Positions 42,640 through 54,270 of a stretch of DNA of 64,000 nucleotides are shown piece by piece. The notes beneath the pieces are model-generated. The model saw nothing but the letters and a program-made list of their open reading frames with translations, did not search any database and was not told the origin of the DNA. A program made the position numbers and the translations under genes. The stretch's first letter is position 1; every line of letters begins with the position of its first letter. The DNA lies in NCBI RefSeq assembly GCF_029873635.1, contig NC_080418.1:9133062-9197061 (forward strand), read 5' to 3'. Source of the stretch: Malania oleifera. Taxonomy: Eukaryota; Streptophyta; Magnoliopsida; Santalales; Ximeniaceae.

Positions 42640-44288
42640 ACTAAGAAAATTTCCCTAGATGGATAATTGAAAGTTATGATTTAACTTCTCATGACTGGGT
42701 TGTGCGGCTTGCAGGCGAGATCTATCACTGGCTGGCCGACCAGGATAAGTCAACTGAACTCCAAAAGTTAGATCGGCCTCCTCAACCCTAACTGATGGGG
42801 AGCCTGTCCACAACATAGGAACGATCAACTACTGAAAATCCACATACTATCTGAGTTATGTGGTTGCACTCTGAACTGAAAATAACTACGATACCATGCT
42901 CTGCTAACTGAATCTGGTCCATCAGGGTCTGATACTATATATATAATTGATATTTCTATATTACTATTTTACCATGATTTTGAAAAACCATAACATTGTA
43001 AAACTAATTTGAATAATATGAAAATTTGAATAACTGACTGAATATTTAATATCTGTATATCTGAATATCTGAGTATCTGAGTGTTATGGTACTGAAATCA
43101 TGGTATCTTGGAAATACTATAAATCATGTTTCTGAATAATCTAAAAAATTTCTATCTGTATCTATACTGAAAATTCATCATTCTATAGAACATGTATACT
43201 CCATGACATTTTCTGCTAATATACCAGTAAAACAAAGTATTTGTAAACTGTATAAATACTGTACTAATCTGTTACGAGCTCATGTCACACAATTAAATAA
43301 TTAGATTCACATGCTCTGAAATCTGTATTTTTTGTTATACTAATATTTTATGATCTGAATAATAACCTGGTAAAACATATAATTTATACTGATAACCATA
43401 CTAAATTTCCTAGCATAGCATATTTCCCTTACCTAATTATCTGAGCACTAAATGCTATTTAAAATCTCATACGTGTGGCGTTCATAACTTCATCATCCTG
43501 AGATAACACACGTATAATTTTCCAATCAAACAACTTGATTCACCTAGATAATTATCACATACATATTTCCCCAATTCCATAGATGCAAAATTTTTAGACT
43601 ATAAACCATGTATCATTTTATCTGAGTTCTTGAAATATCATCCACTGGGGTCCTCAAAACAGCCTATTCTTGAAAATTTAATACCGTGATTTTACTTTAC
43701 AAAACTCCAGTATATTCTCATATAATACAAAATTTAGGCTCAAATAAACTTGGTAATACTAACAATACCCAAATAATCTACTTACCCTTGTTTTGGGATG
43801 GTTCCCAAACTTCTCAAATCAAAATTTTGCTCCGACTATGCTATAGAGAATCTCCCCAGGATCACCGTAGTAGCTTCTAATTGTCGAACAAGGGAGAGAC
43901 GGAGCCAAAAACCTAGAGATAAGGTAGGGAAAATGTATTCTAGAGAGGGAGAGGAATTTAGGCCTGAAATTCTCGCAGAAAAAATGATTTTCGGCCTTAT
44001 ATAGAAAGCTTGTCCATGTGGACTCGTTGACGAGACACGTTGACTAGTCAATGAAGGAAGCTCGTCGACGAACACCTTCTCCTCGTCAATGAGTTTCAAG
44101 TTCTGGAACAAGACTCTCGGTAAGTTCTCATCAACGAGACACACGTCCCTATCAACGAGGCCAAGTGCCCTGCTCGTCGACAAGCACTTCTACACTTGTC
44201 GATGAGACCCTGCTGAAATCCCTTTTAAAATTTTCTTTTCTCTTCTTTCTTTATTATTTAAATTACTATAATTCTTCAGGTCTCTACA
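41984..44288 (-). repeat. 5' LTR of element B (2305 bp)
   Basis: It runs from TGTAATGACCT to CAGGTCTCTACA, with an (AT)n tract at 42600-42637. A palindrome array with TATA box occupies 43995-44205. Confidence 0.88.
43995..44205 (-). promoter_or_regulatory. U3 palindrome array with TATA box, element B 5' LTR
   Basis: CTCGTCGACGAA-type repeats (about 44020-44200) precede, in minus orientation, the TATA box CTATATAAGG at 43995-44004. Being in the 5' LTR, this would have been the promoter of the genomic RNA. Confidence 0.6.
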
Positions 44289-45246
44289 CCGGCAATCCCT
44301 GACATGACCAAGACCTATGACTAGGTCTCCCACAACGATAGCAGATGTTCTCTTCCATCCTACACTCACCTAGATGCCTCTGGCCACATCTAGGACAAAT
44401 GGGGTAAGCCTGCTCTCCTTGAAACCCTCAGTGTCCTGTCATCTGTCTCTGACCTCCTCTGTATCGTTCTCCTCTCCATGGGTCCCGATTGGAACCCACC
44501 TGAAAACCTGGAGGCATGGGCCTTTTCCTCTGGCTTGGTACTCCCACATCTGTTTGCTCGCTCTCCTCTGCTATTGTGGCTTTGTCAACTAACTCAGAGA
44601 AGTCCTGTATCTTTAGAATTGCCACCTACTTATATATATCTCGCCTCAGACCTCTTTCAAACTTCCTGACCTTTTTAGCTTCATCTGACACTATGTATGA
44701 GGCAAAATGTGACTGTTCTATAAACTTTGCCGCATACTGTTGGGCTGTCAACAACCTCTGAGTCAAACTTAGAAACTCCTGCACTTTAGCTTCTCTAATA
44801 GTGGCGAGAAAATATCTATTGAAGAATATCTCTCTGAACCGACTCCAGGTCATAGCCACTAGTATGAGCCTCTGCTCCTCTAGTAATCTGGTAGCCGTCC
44901 ACCACTTCTCGGCCTCTCCTATCAACTTATATGTGACATAGAGGACCCTCTACTCGTTGGTACAATGAAGCACTGCCAGTACTTTCTCCATCTTCTGCAT
45001 CCAGTTCTCAGCAACTGCAGGATCAGCTGCTCTTGAAAATGCTGGAGGATTCATTTTCGTGAACTTCTCTATGGTACACCCCTGAGCTGTAGATAAGCCT
45101 CCCTGCTCCGTGGAGCTCCGTGCAATCTCAGCCATAACCTACTGAGCTATACTGCGTAAAACAGCATCTGAGTCTCCGTCGCCCATATTAGAGGGCCCTG
45201 CTCCATCATCGCTGTTAGTGTGAGCACTACTACCTCCAGGGTCCAT
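44289..45246 (-). pseudogene. Element A gag
   Basis: The ATG at 45246 (MDPGGSSAHTN) begins gag. The open pieces 44950-45135 (AEIARSSTEQ, AVAENWMQKMEKVLAVLHCTNE), 44626-44925 (MIGEAEKWWTATRLLEEQR, RFREIFFNRYFLATIREAK, QQYAAKFIEQS) and 44428-44625 follow with stops between. The zinc-knuckle region at about 44290-44400 is cut at 44289 by element B and would continue at 34638. Confidence 0.82.
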
Positions 45247-45590
45247 CTAGCAATAACACCAAATTATTCTGAAAACTCAAACCTTATAATACTATTCTAA
45301 CTAAAATATCCCCCATACCTCCTATCACTAATTTAAGGTCTAGTCCTACCATATAGAAATAGAAATCGACGATAGTTTACTATGGTTTTATTGAAATCGT
45401 CACCCCAAGAAAAAAACAGAAACCACCCTAAAGTTCCTGCTTCCAGACTATAGAACAAAACCCTAAATTCTCATCCTAGGTTCCCAACATTAACTCACTG
45501 ATATTCTATTCTATCCTTCTCAAATTTCATTTCTATATCCTGGTATTGTTTTCCGCTGTACTCTAGAATCTACAGAACCTAACAACCTAA

Positions 45591-45602
45591 GCTTTGATAC
45601 CA
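45591..45602 (-). other. Primer-binding site of element A
   Basis: Minus strand TGGTATCAAAGC, initiator tRNA-Met type, 3 bp inside the 5' LTR. Confidence 0.85.
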
Positions 45603-46765
45603 AAATGTAACTACTTGGAATTTTGTACTTTTTTTTTTCTAAATATATATAGATTGTAAATTACCTTACTCTGATACCCCTGTAATGACCACTAAAATAC
45701 CTATGCAGCAAAAAACACAAAACTGTACAACCATACACAATACCAGAATTCAGTATTTCTCCAAAATATACATACACAAAAACATAACTCTCCAATATCA
45801 TCCATCAAGACTCCTGTGATCTACCCAAAAATACTTCCCTCCTGAAAACACTTACCCTACAAACAGGGCAGTGCAAATATCCTCTCTATTTTCGAGTCTG
45901 ATCTGTTCATCTAGTTGGATCACTTAAAAAATGTTAAATCACTGGGATGAGACAACTCTCAGTAAGAAGAAATATGCTATTATTAGTATGTGGCAACTAA
46001 GTTTACATAAATAATTTACTGATAAACAACTTAACTGAGATATGATATAAAATATAAGAATGTGTAACTCACACCTATGTGGCTTAAAATACATCTATAA
46101 TATCTCAGTTTTCTATTTAATCATACTGCTAGTATTATAATATATCTGTTGTGATCCTGTAAATCTGTATATATATAAATAACTGTGAAAACCACTCTGA
46201 AAATTTGTATGTCATGATTTAACCCCTCATGATAGGGTTGTGGGACCCGTAGGCGGGACTTAACTCTAGTTAGCCCACCAAGATAAGTCAGCTGATACTC
46301 TATCAATCCTCAGTACGACCTTACTACAATCCCTCCAAAGGCTCGGTACTAGCACCTCCCTCGTCAAACCGGCCACCTCTACCCATAATACTGGAGAGCC
46401 TGCAATTCCTCCAAGGCACGATTGACGGAAATCCACACACTATCTGAGATATGTGGTTGCACTCTGATCTGAAATAGTTAAGGTACCGTGCTCTGCTGAC
46501 TGAATCTGACTGAAAAAATTAATCTGATTGAAATATTTCTTCAAGGTCTGATACTATAAAATACTAATATATAATTATCTTACTGTTTCATCATGATTCC
46601 AAAATAACCATAATACTGTAAATCTGATCTATAAATACTGTAATATCTAACTGAAATAACTGTATATATGATCTGTATTATCTGACTGAATAAATTGTAA
46701 TATCTGAGTGTTATGCTTTTGTAATTCTAGAAATCATGGTATTCTGTAAATAGTATAAAATATCT

Positions 46766-46935
46766 TTCTGTAAAAAATATGTCTGTATAATATCTGTCTG
46801 TAAAATGTTTGTCTGTAAAATATCTGTCTGTATAATATCTATCTGTAAAATGTTTGTCTGTAAAATATATGTTTGTATAATATCTATCTGTAAAATGTTT
46901 GTCTGTAAAATATCTGTCTGTATAGTTTCTGTCCG
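46766..46935. repeat. 45-bp tandem repeat within element A 5' LTR
   Basis: Nearly four copies (starting at about 46766, 46811, 46856 and 46901) of a unit with CTGTAAAATATCTGTCTG and TATAATATCTATCTGTAAAA. The partner LTR has only about one and a half units (26690-26757). Confidence 0.8.
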
Positions 46936-47254
46936 TATATACACTGTAATTTATAATTCTGTAAAATCTGGTAAAACATATTTCTGTGCCAAAAATACTA
47001 TAAATCATGGTATTCTAAAAAACTATATAAACTCAGTACTGAACAAATATCTACTCAAACCACACAATTAATAAAACTCATGTTCTAAAATCTGTAAAAC
47101 GATATAATTGGTACCTTGTATCTTAATAAACAAATACTATAATTTACTGATAAAATTTTTGAATTTACTAGCATAACATATTTTTCTTACTTGGCAAACT
47201 AAGCTCGTTTACTAACTTACGCCCATGGCGTTCATAAATCCATAATCCTGAAAT

Positions 47255-47323
<69 letters not shown>

Positions 47324-47733
47324 CCCTGTCAATCAACTGAATTTCCCATAATAGTTTCATACTCATATTTCATGAATCATAAACTACTTATCATTTACCT
47401 GAGTCCTTGGGGAAAAACACCCACTGAAAACCTAGTCTACTTGCCGTGTATATACCAACCCTGAATTATACAAAATCTTAATTTCTCAATTTAACCTCAG
47501 AAATACTTTCACATCTAAGCTTATACCTTCAATAATTAAATAATTAACCCAAAACACTTAAATAACACCCTTACCTTAATTTTGGAATGGTGTCCCAAAA
47601 CCCCAAATTGAAATTCTACTTCGCCTATGTTGTAGAAAATCTTCCCAGGAACCCCGTGGTGGTTCTTGATCATTTAAATGAGGCTTATTGGAGCATAAAT
47701 TGTAAAGAGAAGGAAGAGGGGTCGTGGGTTCTG

Positions 47734-47780
<47 letters not shown>

Positions 47781-47812
47781 ATTTGTTTTAAAAAAAAATA
47801 TGAAGCTCTCGG

Positions 47813-48035
47813 TTCTTTATAAGTTTCAGCACGGACCAGAAAATCGTCACTGATTTTCTATGCTTCTCAGAAAACCGTCACCGATTTTCTATTAACTGGC
47901 TAAAAAATTTATCATTTTACCTTACCTGACTGTGGTAACTTCCCAAAACCGTCGCCGGTTTTCTAGCTCCTTTAGAAAACTGTCGCCGATTTTCTAGCTC
48001 CTTTAGAAAACCGTCGCCGATTTTATCCTACCTTA
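47813..48035 (-). promoter_or_regulatory. U3 array with TATA box, element A 5' LTR
   Basis: Repeats of AAACCGTCGCCGATTTTCT-like units (about 47840-48020) precede, in minus orientation, the TATA-like CTTATAAAGAA at 47813-47822. A CT-rich (minus) tract follows about 40-75 bp downstream. Confidence 0.5.
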
Positions 48036-48501
48036 GCCAAAAATATATTTTCATTTATTATTATAATTTTCGGATCACTACACATCAACTAGTACGCCAA
48101 CCATAAGAGCAGCTAGTGTTATGTTTGTAAACATGAATTTTAAGCTTTAGATTTGAATTCAAGTGTATTTCAACACATTTCAAAACAGTTTTATATTTCA
48201 TCTTATCCAATCCAACACAAATCCAAATTCAAGATGTCTCCAAACATAAAATCAAATGAATTGTCATGTCCATGAGTCCACACCTTCATGTAAAATATCC
48301 ACTCACCTAAAATTTGATATAGGATTTTGTTTCAGTATATTAGTTCAAATTGTGGATCTATGAAATTTGCTTACTCTTTAACATGTTGCATACTAACTAA
48401 GATGGATTTGATATAAAAAAATAATTAACCTAATTGAATGAAAAATTTAATGCAATCTTATTACATGTTCGCCACCTAATTAATATTGGATCATGTAAGG
48501 T

Positions 48502-48550
<49 letters not shown>

Positions 48551-48582
48551 AATTATATTTTTAGCAATAATGCATATCTATT

Positions 48583-48791
48583 TTTTTTTTTTTTTGATAA
48601 CCCGAAAACTCTAATCATCGTCGTACTACTTTAGACACTATGGTGCGGCGCTAAATCTAAGGGTAAAAGTCGTCCGCCCATTGACACACCTCCTGATAAT
48701 TTATCGAGATAAACTCTCAAAAGGAAATCAAATCAATGATCTTGAAGTCACCAAATTCACAAGTCGTCTTTACCATTTGAGTCAACCGGCA
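48583..48791 (-). mobile_element. tRNA-derived SINE (about 209 bp)
   Basis: On the minus strand a box-A-like GGTTGACTCAAATGGTAAAG lies near the 5' end, a box-B-like GATTTGATTTCC follows, and the 3' end is an A tract (T run at 48583-48595). The flanks GCATATCTATT (48572-48582) and GCATATTTATT (48792-48802) are an 11-bp target duplication with one mismatch. Confidence 0.75.
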
Positions 48792-48802
48792 GCATATTTA
48801 TT

Positions 48803-49442
48803 AGTAGCAATATTCTCATTAATCCCTCCTGTCATTCTCACATGAATAGTTAAATGTGTGGTTTGGCAATGCCAGCTGATGCATGAAGTGGGGGAGATTA
48901 TGAAGAACATATGCATGCATGCAACAGGTTGCCCCATGGTACGTCAAGAGCAATTCTTCCACCTTTGTGACATAAAATAAAGAGTAAAAGCTCAAATCTC
49001 TTTTTATATTTGATAAAAAGGCATTAATATTTTATAAAATTTTATAATTTTTACAGGTAATCTTTGAAAAAAAATTTAAAACTTTCATATCTGGATATTT
49101 AATTTTTAGGACACTTATGTCCTTCAAAATTCTTGTCTTTTTTGTAAATATGAGAGCAATTTAGTGTTTTTTTTTTTTGATAAATATTAAGGTAGGTCAA
49201 TGAACATTTTTAAAATCTTAATAGAGAGAATTTTGAGATTTTTGAGGTCTTAGAAAAAGTCAATATCCTTTATCTAAAATATAAAACCAACTTTAGACAG
49301 GTAATCTCCAGGCTGCAGAAAATTATATATATGTGTGTGTGTGTGCGCGCGCGAGCGCTAATTTAGCAACTTTAATTCCGGAGTACTAGATCATGCACTC
49401 TCATAATTTTGCTTCATATGACTAATACCCTCACCAAACCTT
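48803..49442. other. AT-rich spacer, nothing recognised
   Basis: No coding character. It includes a short alternating GT/CG stretch at about 49333-49358. Confidence 0.5.
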
Positions 49443-49640
49443 TAGGCCCTTTTTTTATACTCAAAAAATATTAGAAAAATGAAAGGAAAGTATTAAAAAA
49501 TTCACAGTTTCATGTTTGATTATTAAGAAAAGTAATAAAATAAAATAAAAAAATACTATATTTATGAACAAAATTTTGATTTTACACATCACTAATAGAT
49601 ACTTTTTCTAATTTTTTAATCATATTAAAATAAACTTTTG
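49443..49640 (-). repeat. AT-rich dispersed repeat, copy in reverse orientation
   Basis: Its complement shares the order TATTTTATTT, TTCTTAATAATCAAACATGAAA and CTTTCCTTTCAT with the copies at 52376, 52676 and 56845. It may be a MITE, but no target duplication is clear. Confidence 0.4.
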
Positions 49641-49699
49641 TTATAATATTATTTAATATAAAATAAAAATATAATAAAAAATCTTTATCATAACAAAAT

Positions 49700-50640
49700 C
49701 ATTAATTCAAAGCTAAATTAACGCATGGGGAGAATGGGTCTATGGGGCCCTGAATGTGTATGGGTATGGGTATGGGTGGTTTTTAGTTTAGTGGCATAGA
49801 GAATAGATGCATTGCATATGGATGCAGCCCACAACAGAGTCCACAGGGGCAGCAGCGCCCTGTCTCCACCGGGAGAAACAATTGCAACAAAACCCACATG
49901 ACAACTCCATCCACATCACTTGTTATTCTCTTCTTCTTCTCTCTCTTACAATCCATTTAAATATTTCAGCACAGCTCTCTCTCTCTCTCTCTGTATGTGC
50001 ATGTGAGATGCTGTATAAAGTCACTTTTCATTATCCTTTTTCATTTTGAAAACGCACAGATGGATGGAATGGAGCACAACACAACTGTGTTTTTTTTGGG
50101 GGGGAGGGGCCGTGGCCATGCTGTGCTCTAATTCTTCTTTAGACAAGTGGACCATTCACCACGCATGCATGCTACCTAACAGAGGCAGGCAGGCAGGCTG
50201 GCTGGCTGTTTAATTAGGCTTTTCTGGTGAAAAATTATCCTGGCCCAAAAGCCAAGGTGACGCTTGCAGGCATCCATTCCATGCATGCATTTAGTGCCGC
50301 TTAATTAATGGTACTACCTATATATATAGGTAGGTAGATGTGTATACGATGAGTTTAGAAAGGCATGTTATGTGGAGTGCGTAGTAGCAGCGTCATCCTG
50401 TCCCCATACATACATACATAAAAGAGAATACCAAATTAAATTTTCAACAGAGAAAAGGATTAACATTTATAGATTATTAATGAAGGATATTACTATGTAG
50501 GAGGGCGGGGGGCATGGGGGTGGTCCTGGCAGCAAATTTAAAGCAAGAAGCTAATTAGCATTATTTTATTGCATCATTAATGGGCTCGATCATGGCAGGC
50601 CCAATATATATTATTGCACAGTCTGCATGGCCTTTTATTT
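49700..50640. other. Less AT-rich spacer without identified gene
   Basis: Contains CT tracts (49927-49945, 49976-49992), tandem GGCAGGCAGGCAGGCTGGCT (near 50185-50206) and several GCATGCATGC motifs. No convincing coding frame, tRNA or known miRNA was recognised. Confidence 0.4.
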
Positions 50641-50647
50641 ATCTTCA

Positions 50648-50687
<40 letters not shown>

Positions 50688-51279
50688 CTTACAAAATTAC
50701 AAAACCTAAAATCCGGTAGTCCTAGGTGACAAAAAATAGAATTCCCAAGTTACGCTCTTATTTAATGTATATTAAATTAAAATCCCGTTCATATCCTAAA
50801 TTTTAAACGTAACAGCCCATTCGGTCATGCCTTTTCAGTTAGATCCAACAATTACGTACATGTTGTCTAGAGGTGGAAGCTTTATTTTTGGAATCTTAAA
50901 CATCTCAATTTTATGTTTCCTCTCCCCCTTTTCTCTTCTCTATCCATTTGAATTTGTAGAGCCATGAATGATTACCAAATGCTTGGATCTGTCCCAATGA
51001 ACAAGAAGTGACATGTATAATCAAGCTTCCAAAAATCTGCTTCACCGAATCAAAGCCTTACCCCCTCAATCTCCTCCAAGTTTCTTGAGTTTTGGAGATC
51101 TATATGGACTCCTCTAGTGCTAACATAAGATCATACTCTATTTGAAAGACTTATACGTAGAAGTTGTTCCTCTCTCTTTTTTTGCTCTCAAGTTTCAAGC
51201 TACACTGCCGATGAAGGTGAGGATGTTTCTGATTCTCTCTCTCTCTCTTGTTGTTCTTCTTTTTCTTTTTCATGTGAAG
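50641..51279. other. AT-rich spacer with (AT)n microsatellite
   Basis: (AT)n at 50651-50681 and a CT tract near 51233-51250. No gene seen. Confidence 0.5.
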
Positions 51280-51650
51280 TATGTATAGAAAATGTAAGAC
51301 ACTTTCATTGATGTAAAGATGTCCTATATATAGGACTCGTACAAAACATATTTGTTACGCATTAAAAAGTATTTAAATGCTAAATCAAAGAGATTTTAGG
51401 CTATCAAATACAAATAACTATTCAAGTAATACAACTGAAGAATCGCAGATTGCCGCATACAATCGGATAGTAATAAATCTTCAATTGTTAGGATTCTCGA
51501 CAATTCAATAACAGGCATAACCGTCGACGATTTGGTGTTGCTCACAGCAAACATTATGTCTTAATCCGTCAAAGCAACTATCGAGAAGTTTATTGAAACA
51601 GTCGACAGTTTGCTGGAAAATGACACAATTTTCTTAATAGTATGCTCAAA
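51280..51650 (-). repeat. Possible degraded gypsy LTR fragment
   Basis: CCGTCGACGATTTG (about 51523) and CAGTCGACAGTTTG (about 51600) lie upstream, in minus orientation, of a TATA-like CTATATATAGG at 51326-51336. This is the same arrangement as in the intact gypsy LTRs. No LTR ends were found. Confidence 0.35.
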
Positions 51651-52375
51651 TTTTCACATTCTAAATTTCTCTTCTAATTCCTTTTTGCTCTTTTTGGTTC
51701 AAGGTAACTTAATTTAGTGAGAATCTGTCACTCTATATGCCCTTTTATCTTTGTGTTTCTTCTCATTCATATTGTTTAATTTCTTTCCCTACATTGTGAT
51801 CTTTGGAATGATTTAAAATTATGAAATTTTAAGTTTAATTATTTTGCCTTTTATTTTGTGGTGTAAGAAAAATTGGCTTAGGTGATCTAGGGGGTCATGA
51901 TGAACAACAAATACCAAAAGACAAGACCAATGTGGTCATGAACTCTAAAGATGGGTCATTACATGCATCAGATGATGACCCAATAGCTTTGTTTTGAAAT
52001 TATCTTGAAAATGGGTGAGATCTATGTCGATAAGGATCAACTCATGTCTTCAAGTTTGTTTTGTGGTTTCTTGATTTTAACTTTAATAGTAAAATTTTGT
52101 TCTTCTAATTTTTTGATCTTAACGATCACTTATCAAGCAATTGTTCAAACACAAGCTACTAAAACTATAAAGAAGTACCAATAAGTCCACGAAAGAAAAC
52201 TCAATAGAACATTTTTACTCAATTTGTACTTTCGATCAAAATTTTTTATTTTTTAAAGTAAAAATAAAAAGGAAATTTATCTTTTATTGCATTTTTTTTT
52301 TTGTATATCAAACTACTATGACAATGAATTTTTATTTTACCATTGCTGCAAATTAAGAAATATTAAATATTAATA
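51651..52375. other. AT-rich spacer, nothing recognised
   Basis: No open frame or repeat ends of note. Confidence 0.45.
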
Positions 52376-52512
52376 ATGTGTAAAAATAATTTTTCACTCA
52401 TTGATTTGTTACATATTTTATTTTCTTTCTCAATTTTTCTTAGTAACCAAACATAAAAAGATGATCCTCTCATATTTCCCTTTTCTCTTCCTAACATTTT
52501 TCAAGTTCTAAA
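52376..52512 (+). repeat. AT-rich dispersed repeat, copy
   Basis: Shares TATTTTATTTTCTTTCTCA, then AACCAAACATAAAAA, then TTTTTCAAGTTCTAAATAGACC with neighbouring copies. The conserved end resembles TTCCAAATAGAGCC. Confidence 0.45.
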
Positions 52513-52675
52513 TAGACCTTTAAGGTATTTTTGGATTAAGAATTTTATTTGAGAAAAGAAGAAAGAAGTAAAATAAGAAGAAAACTCATTTTTGATTATA
52601 TTTTCTCTCTATACCAAATACTACTAAGAATAAAAAATTATTCTAATAAAATTAAATATTAAAAAATCTCAAATT

Positions 52676-52826
52676 CTAATAATTCATAAAATCAAAATTT
52701 TAATTAATTTACAATATATTTTATTTTATTTTTTTATTTTTATTGATAACCAAGTTTGATAAAAGTGAATTTCTTTAAAATTTTCTTCTCTTTGCCTTAT
52801 ATTTTTCAAGTTCCAAATAGAGCCCC
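52676..52826 (+). repeat. AT-rich dispersed repeat, copy
   Basis: Ends with TTTTTCAAGTTCCAAATAGAG, matching the 52376 and 56845 copies; the upstream half is AT-rich and diverged. Confidence 0.45.
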
Positions 52827-53577
52827 AGTAAAATCACTCCAAGAAAAAGCAAATTCAATCTTTCATTTTTCCTTCCTACATGATCCTTACAAATTCAATT
52901 AGGAGACCGAAATCTACTTGTAAACAAATAAAATTTAGTCAATAGCACCGATTGGGGATATTAGTACTAAACAACTTAAACTTGGATTAATTTAATGTCA
53001 AAACTTATCGAACTCAATCCAAAAGCAAAAGAGTGTCTATATAGGTATTCCTTCGTCATAAGTGAGGGCTATCAATAAATTTGGGGTTTTCATTAAAAAA
53101 ATATAAAAATAAGAATGTTAACCCCATGTTTAGAGAGGTCTTAAATTTGGGTTTGTATTGGATTTGGAGAAGATCTATCATATAATATAAAATTATATTA
53201 AAATTTGTGCAAATCTAAAGTTTGAATTTCATACTCCCAAATGCAACCTAAGAGTTTTTCAATTAGCTTAAAATTTTAAAATTCAAATTTTTTTGTCATA
53301 TCTCATACTTGGATTGTCATTATATAAAACATACTAATCATTAAAAATGCTAGAATATTCTAATGAAAAAAACATTAACTCAATGACAGAAAAAAAAAAA
53401 CAAATTAAAACAAAATATAACAAAACTAAAAATAGATCAATTCCACCTTTTTCCTATCATCGAAATTACTTAACCTAGCTACCTTAATTCTAAATTAACC
53501 TCCCCCCTCCAATACCTGATCGAATTTACATGCATTAATTTGAAAGGAGGTAATTTTTTCTAGCCAATTCTTTTTTC
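52827..53577. other. AT-rich spacer, nothing recognised
   Basis: No coding character, no repeat termini seen. Confidence 0.45.
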
Positions 53578-53745
53578 TTTTTCTTTTTTATTACATAGGA
53601 ACTCCAACCACCAACAAGTCCTTCGGACCCCCTGGTGCAGCACCAAACTTACGGATTAGCGTCTTCCCCCTAAGTCTTGCTGATAAGGTAAAGTTCGAAA
53701 TGCGGACACGGCTTCCATGCATCAATTGGACGTTCGGCCAACCCT
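53578..53745 (-). mobile_element. Probable SINE, same general family as 48583
   Basis: The minus strand has GGTTGGCCGAACGTCC, later TTTCGAACTTTACC (box-B-like), then AAGTTTGGTGCTGCACCAG, and ends in an A-rich AAAAAGAAAAAG tail. The middle block parallels TTTAGCGCCGCACCA of the 48.6 kb SINE. The flanks GCCAATTCTT and GCCAACCCTT may be a weak target duplication. Confidence 0.5.
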
Positions 53746-54270
53746 TGTGCTATATATATATTGAGAAAATATTAAGTACACTAGGTATATACATAGAACT
53801 AAAACAAAAAAAATGTCTAGAGTACTTATAATATAAGTAATCACAAAGTACTTTTAGACAAGTATATACTTTTTTCAGAAAAGTACTTTATATTAGTGAT
53901 CAAACAATGCATAATCTATGCACATTAATATCATGTTATTGCATGACAATAAATGTCTAAGAAGCATGCCTGTGAAACAATAGTGATATGCACTAGTACA
54001 TAGTAGAGGAGTGTTTGTTCAACCTAGCTTACAATGTTCATAAATTCAATCTCTTGTGAACTTATAAGAAAAAAAATATAACAAACATATTAATTTTTAT
54101 ACGAAGGAAGGGTGCTTTTGTAGTCTAGCTAGCACAGTTGCATTTTAGGTTTGAGCAAAAGACACTGATCTTCTTTAAGATTTGTCAAAAAATGTGAGCC
54201 TTGAATGAGATTTCAAAATTTTCATAAACCTTACATAAGGTTTAATAAAAAGACTCAAACTTTCTCTAAA

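Larger units (their letters stand above)
34639..44288 (-). mobile_element. Second Tekay-type Ty3/gypsy element (element B), nested in the gag of element A
   Basis: Two LTRs (34639-36971 and 41984-44288) flank a 5.0 kb internal region with gag, zinc knuckle, protease, RT, RNase H, integrase remnants and a chromodomain-like end on the minus strand. Element A gag sequence lies on both sides. The flanking pentamers CTGAC (34634-34638) and CCGGC (44289-44293) differ by two transitions, so they are probably a decayed target duplication. Confidence 0.9.
25527..48082 (-). mobile_element. Tekay-type Ty3/gypsy chromovirus (element A), complete outline with nested insertions
   Basis: Two related LTRs (25527-27841 and 45606-48082) enclose gag, protease, RT, RNase H, integrase and a chromodomain-like end, all on the minus strand. 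The flanks carry a perfect 5-bp target duplication CATCA (25522-25526 and 48083-48087). A primer site and a polypurine tract sit at the expected places. Three later insertions interrupt it: a solo LTR (29316-31218), a hAT element (33397-34449) and a second Tekay element (34639-44288). Without these the element would be about 9.9 kb. The coding region has many stops. Confidence 0.92.
45606..48082 (-). repeat. 5' LTR of element A (2477 bp)
   Basis: It runs from TGTAACTACTTGG to CGGATCACTACA. It contains (AC)n and (AT)n tracts (47257-47321), a (GA)n tract (47739-47776) and a 45-bp tandem repeat (46766-46935) that make it longer than its partner. Confidence 0.88.

Noticed and set aside
46711..47071. 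Repetitive open frames (Thr/Asp/Ile-rich on minus, Cys/Lys-rich on plus)
   Set aside because: Produced by the 45-bp tandem repeat in the LTR of element A.
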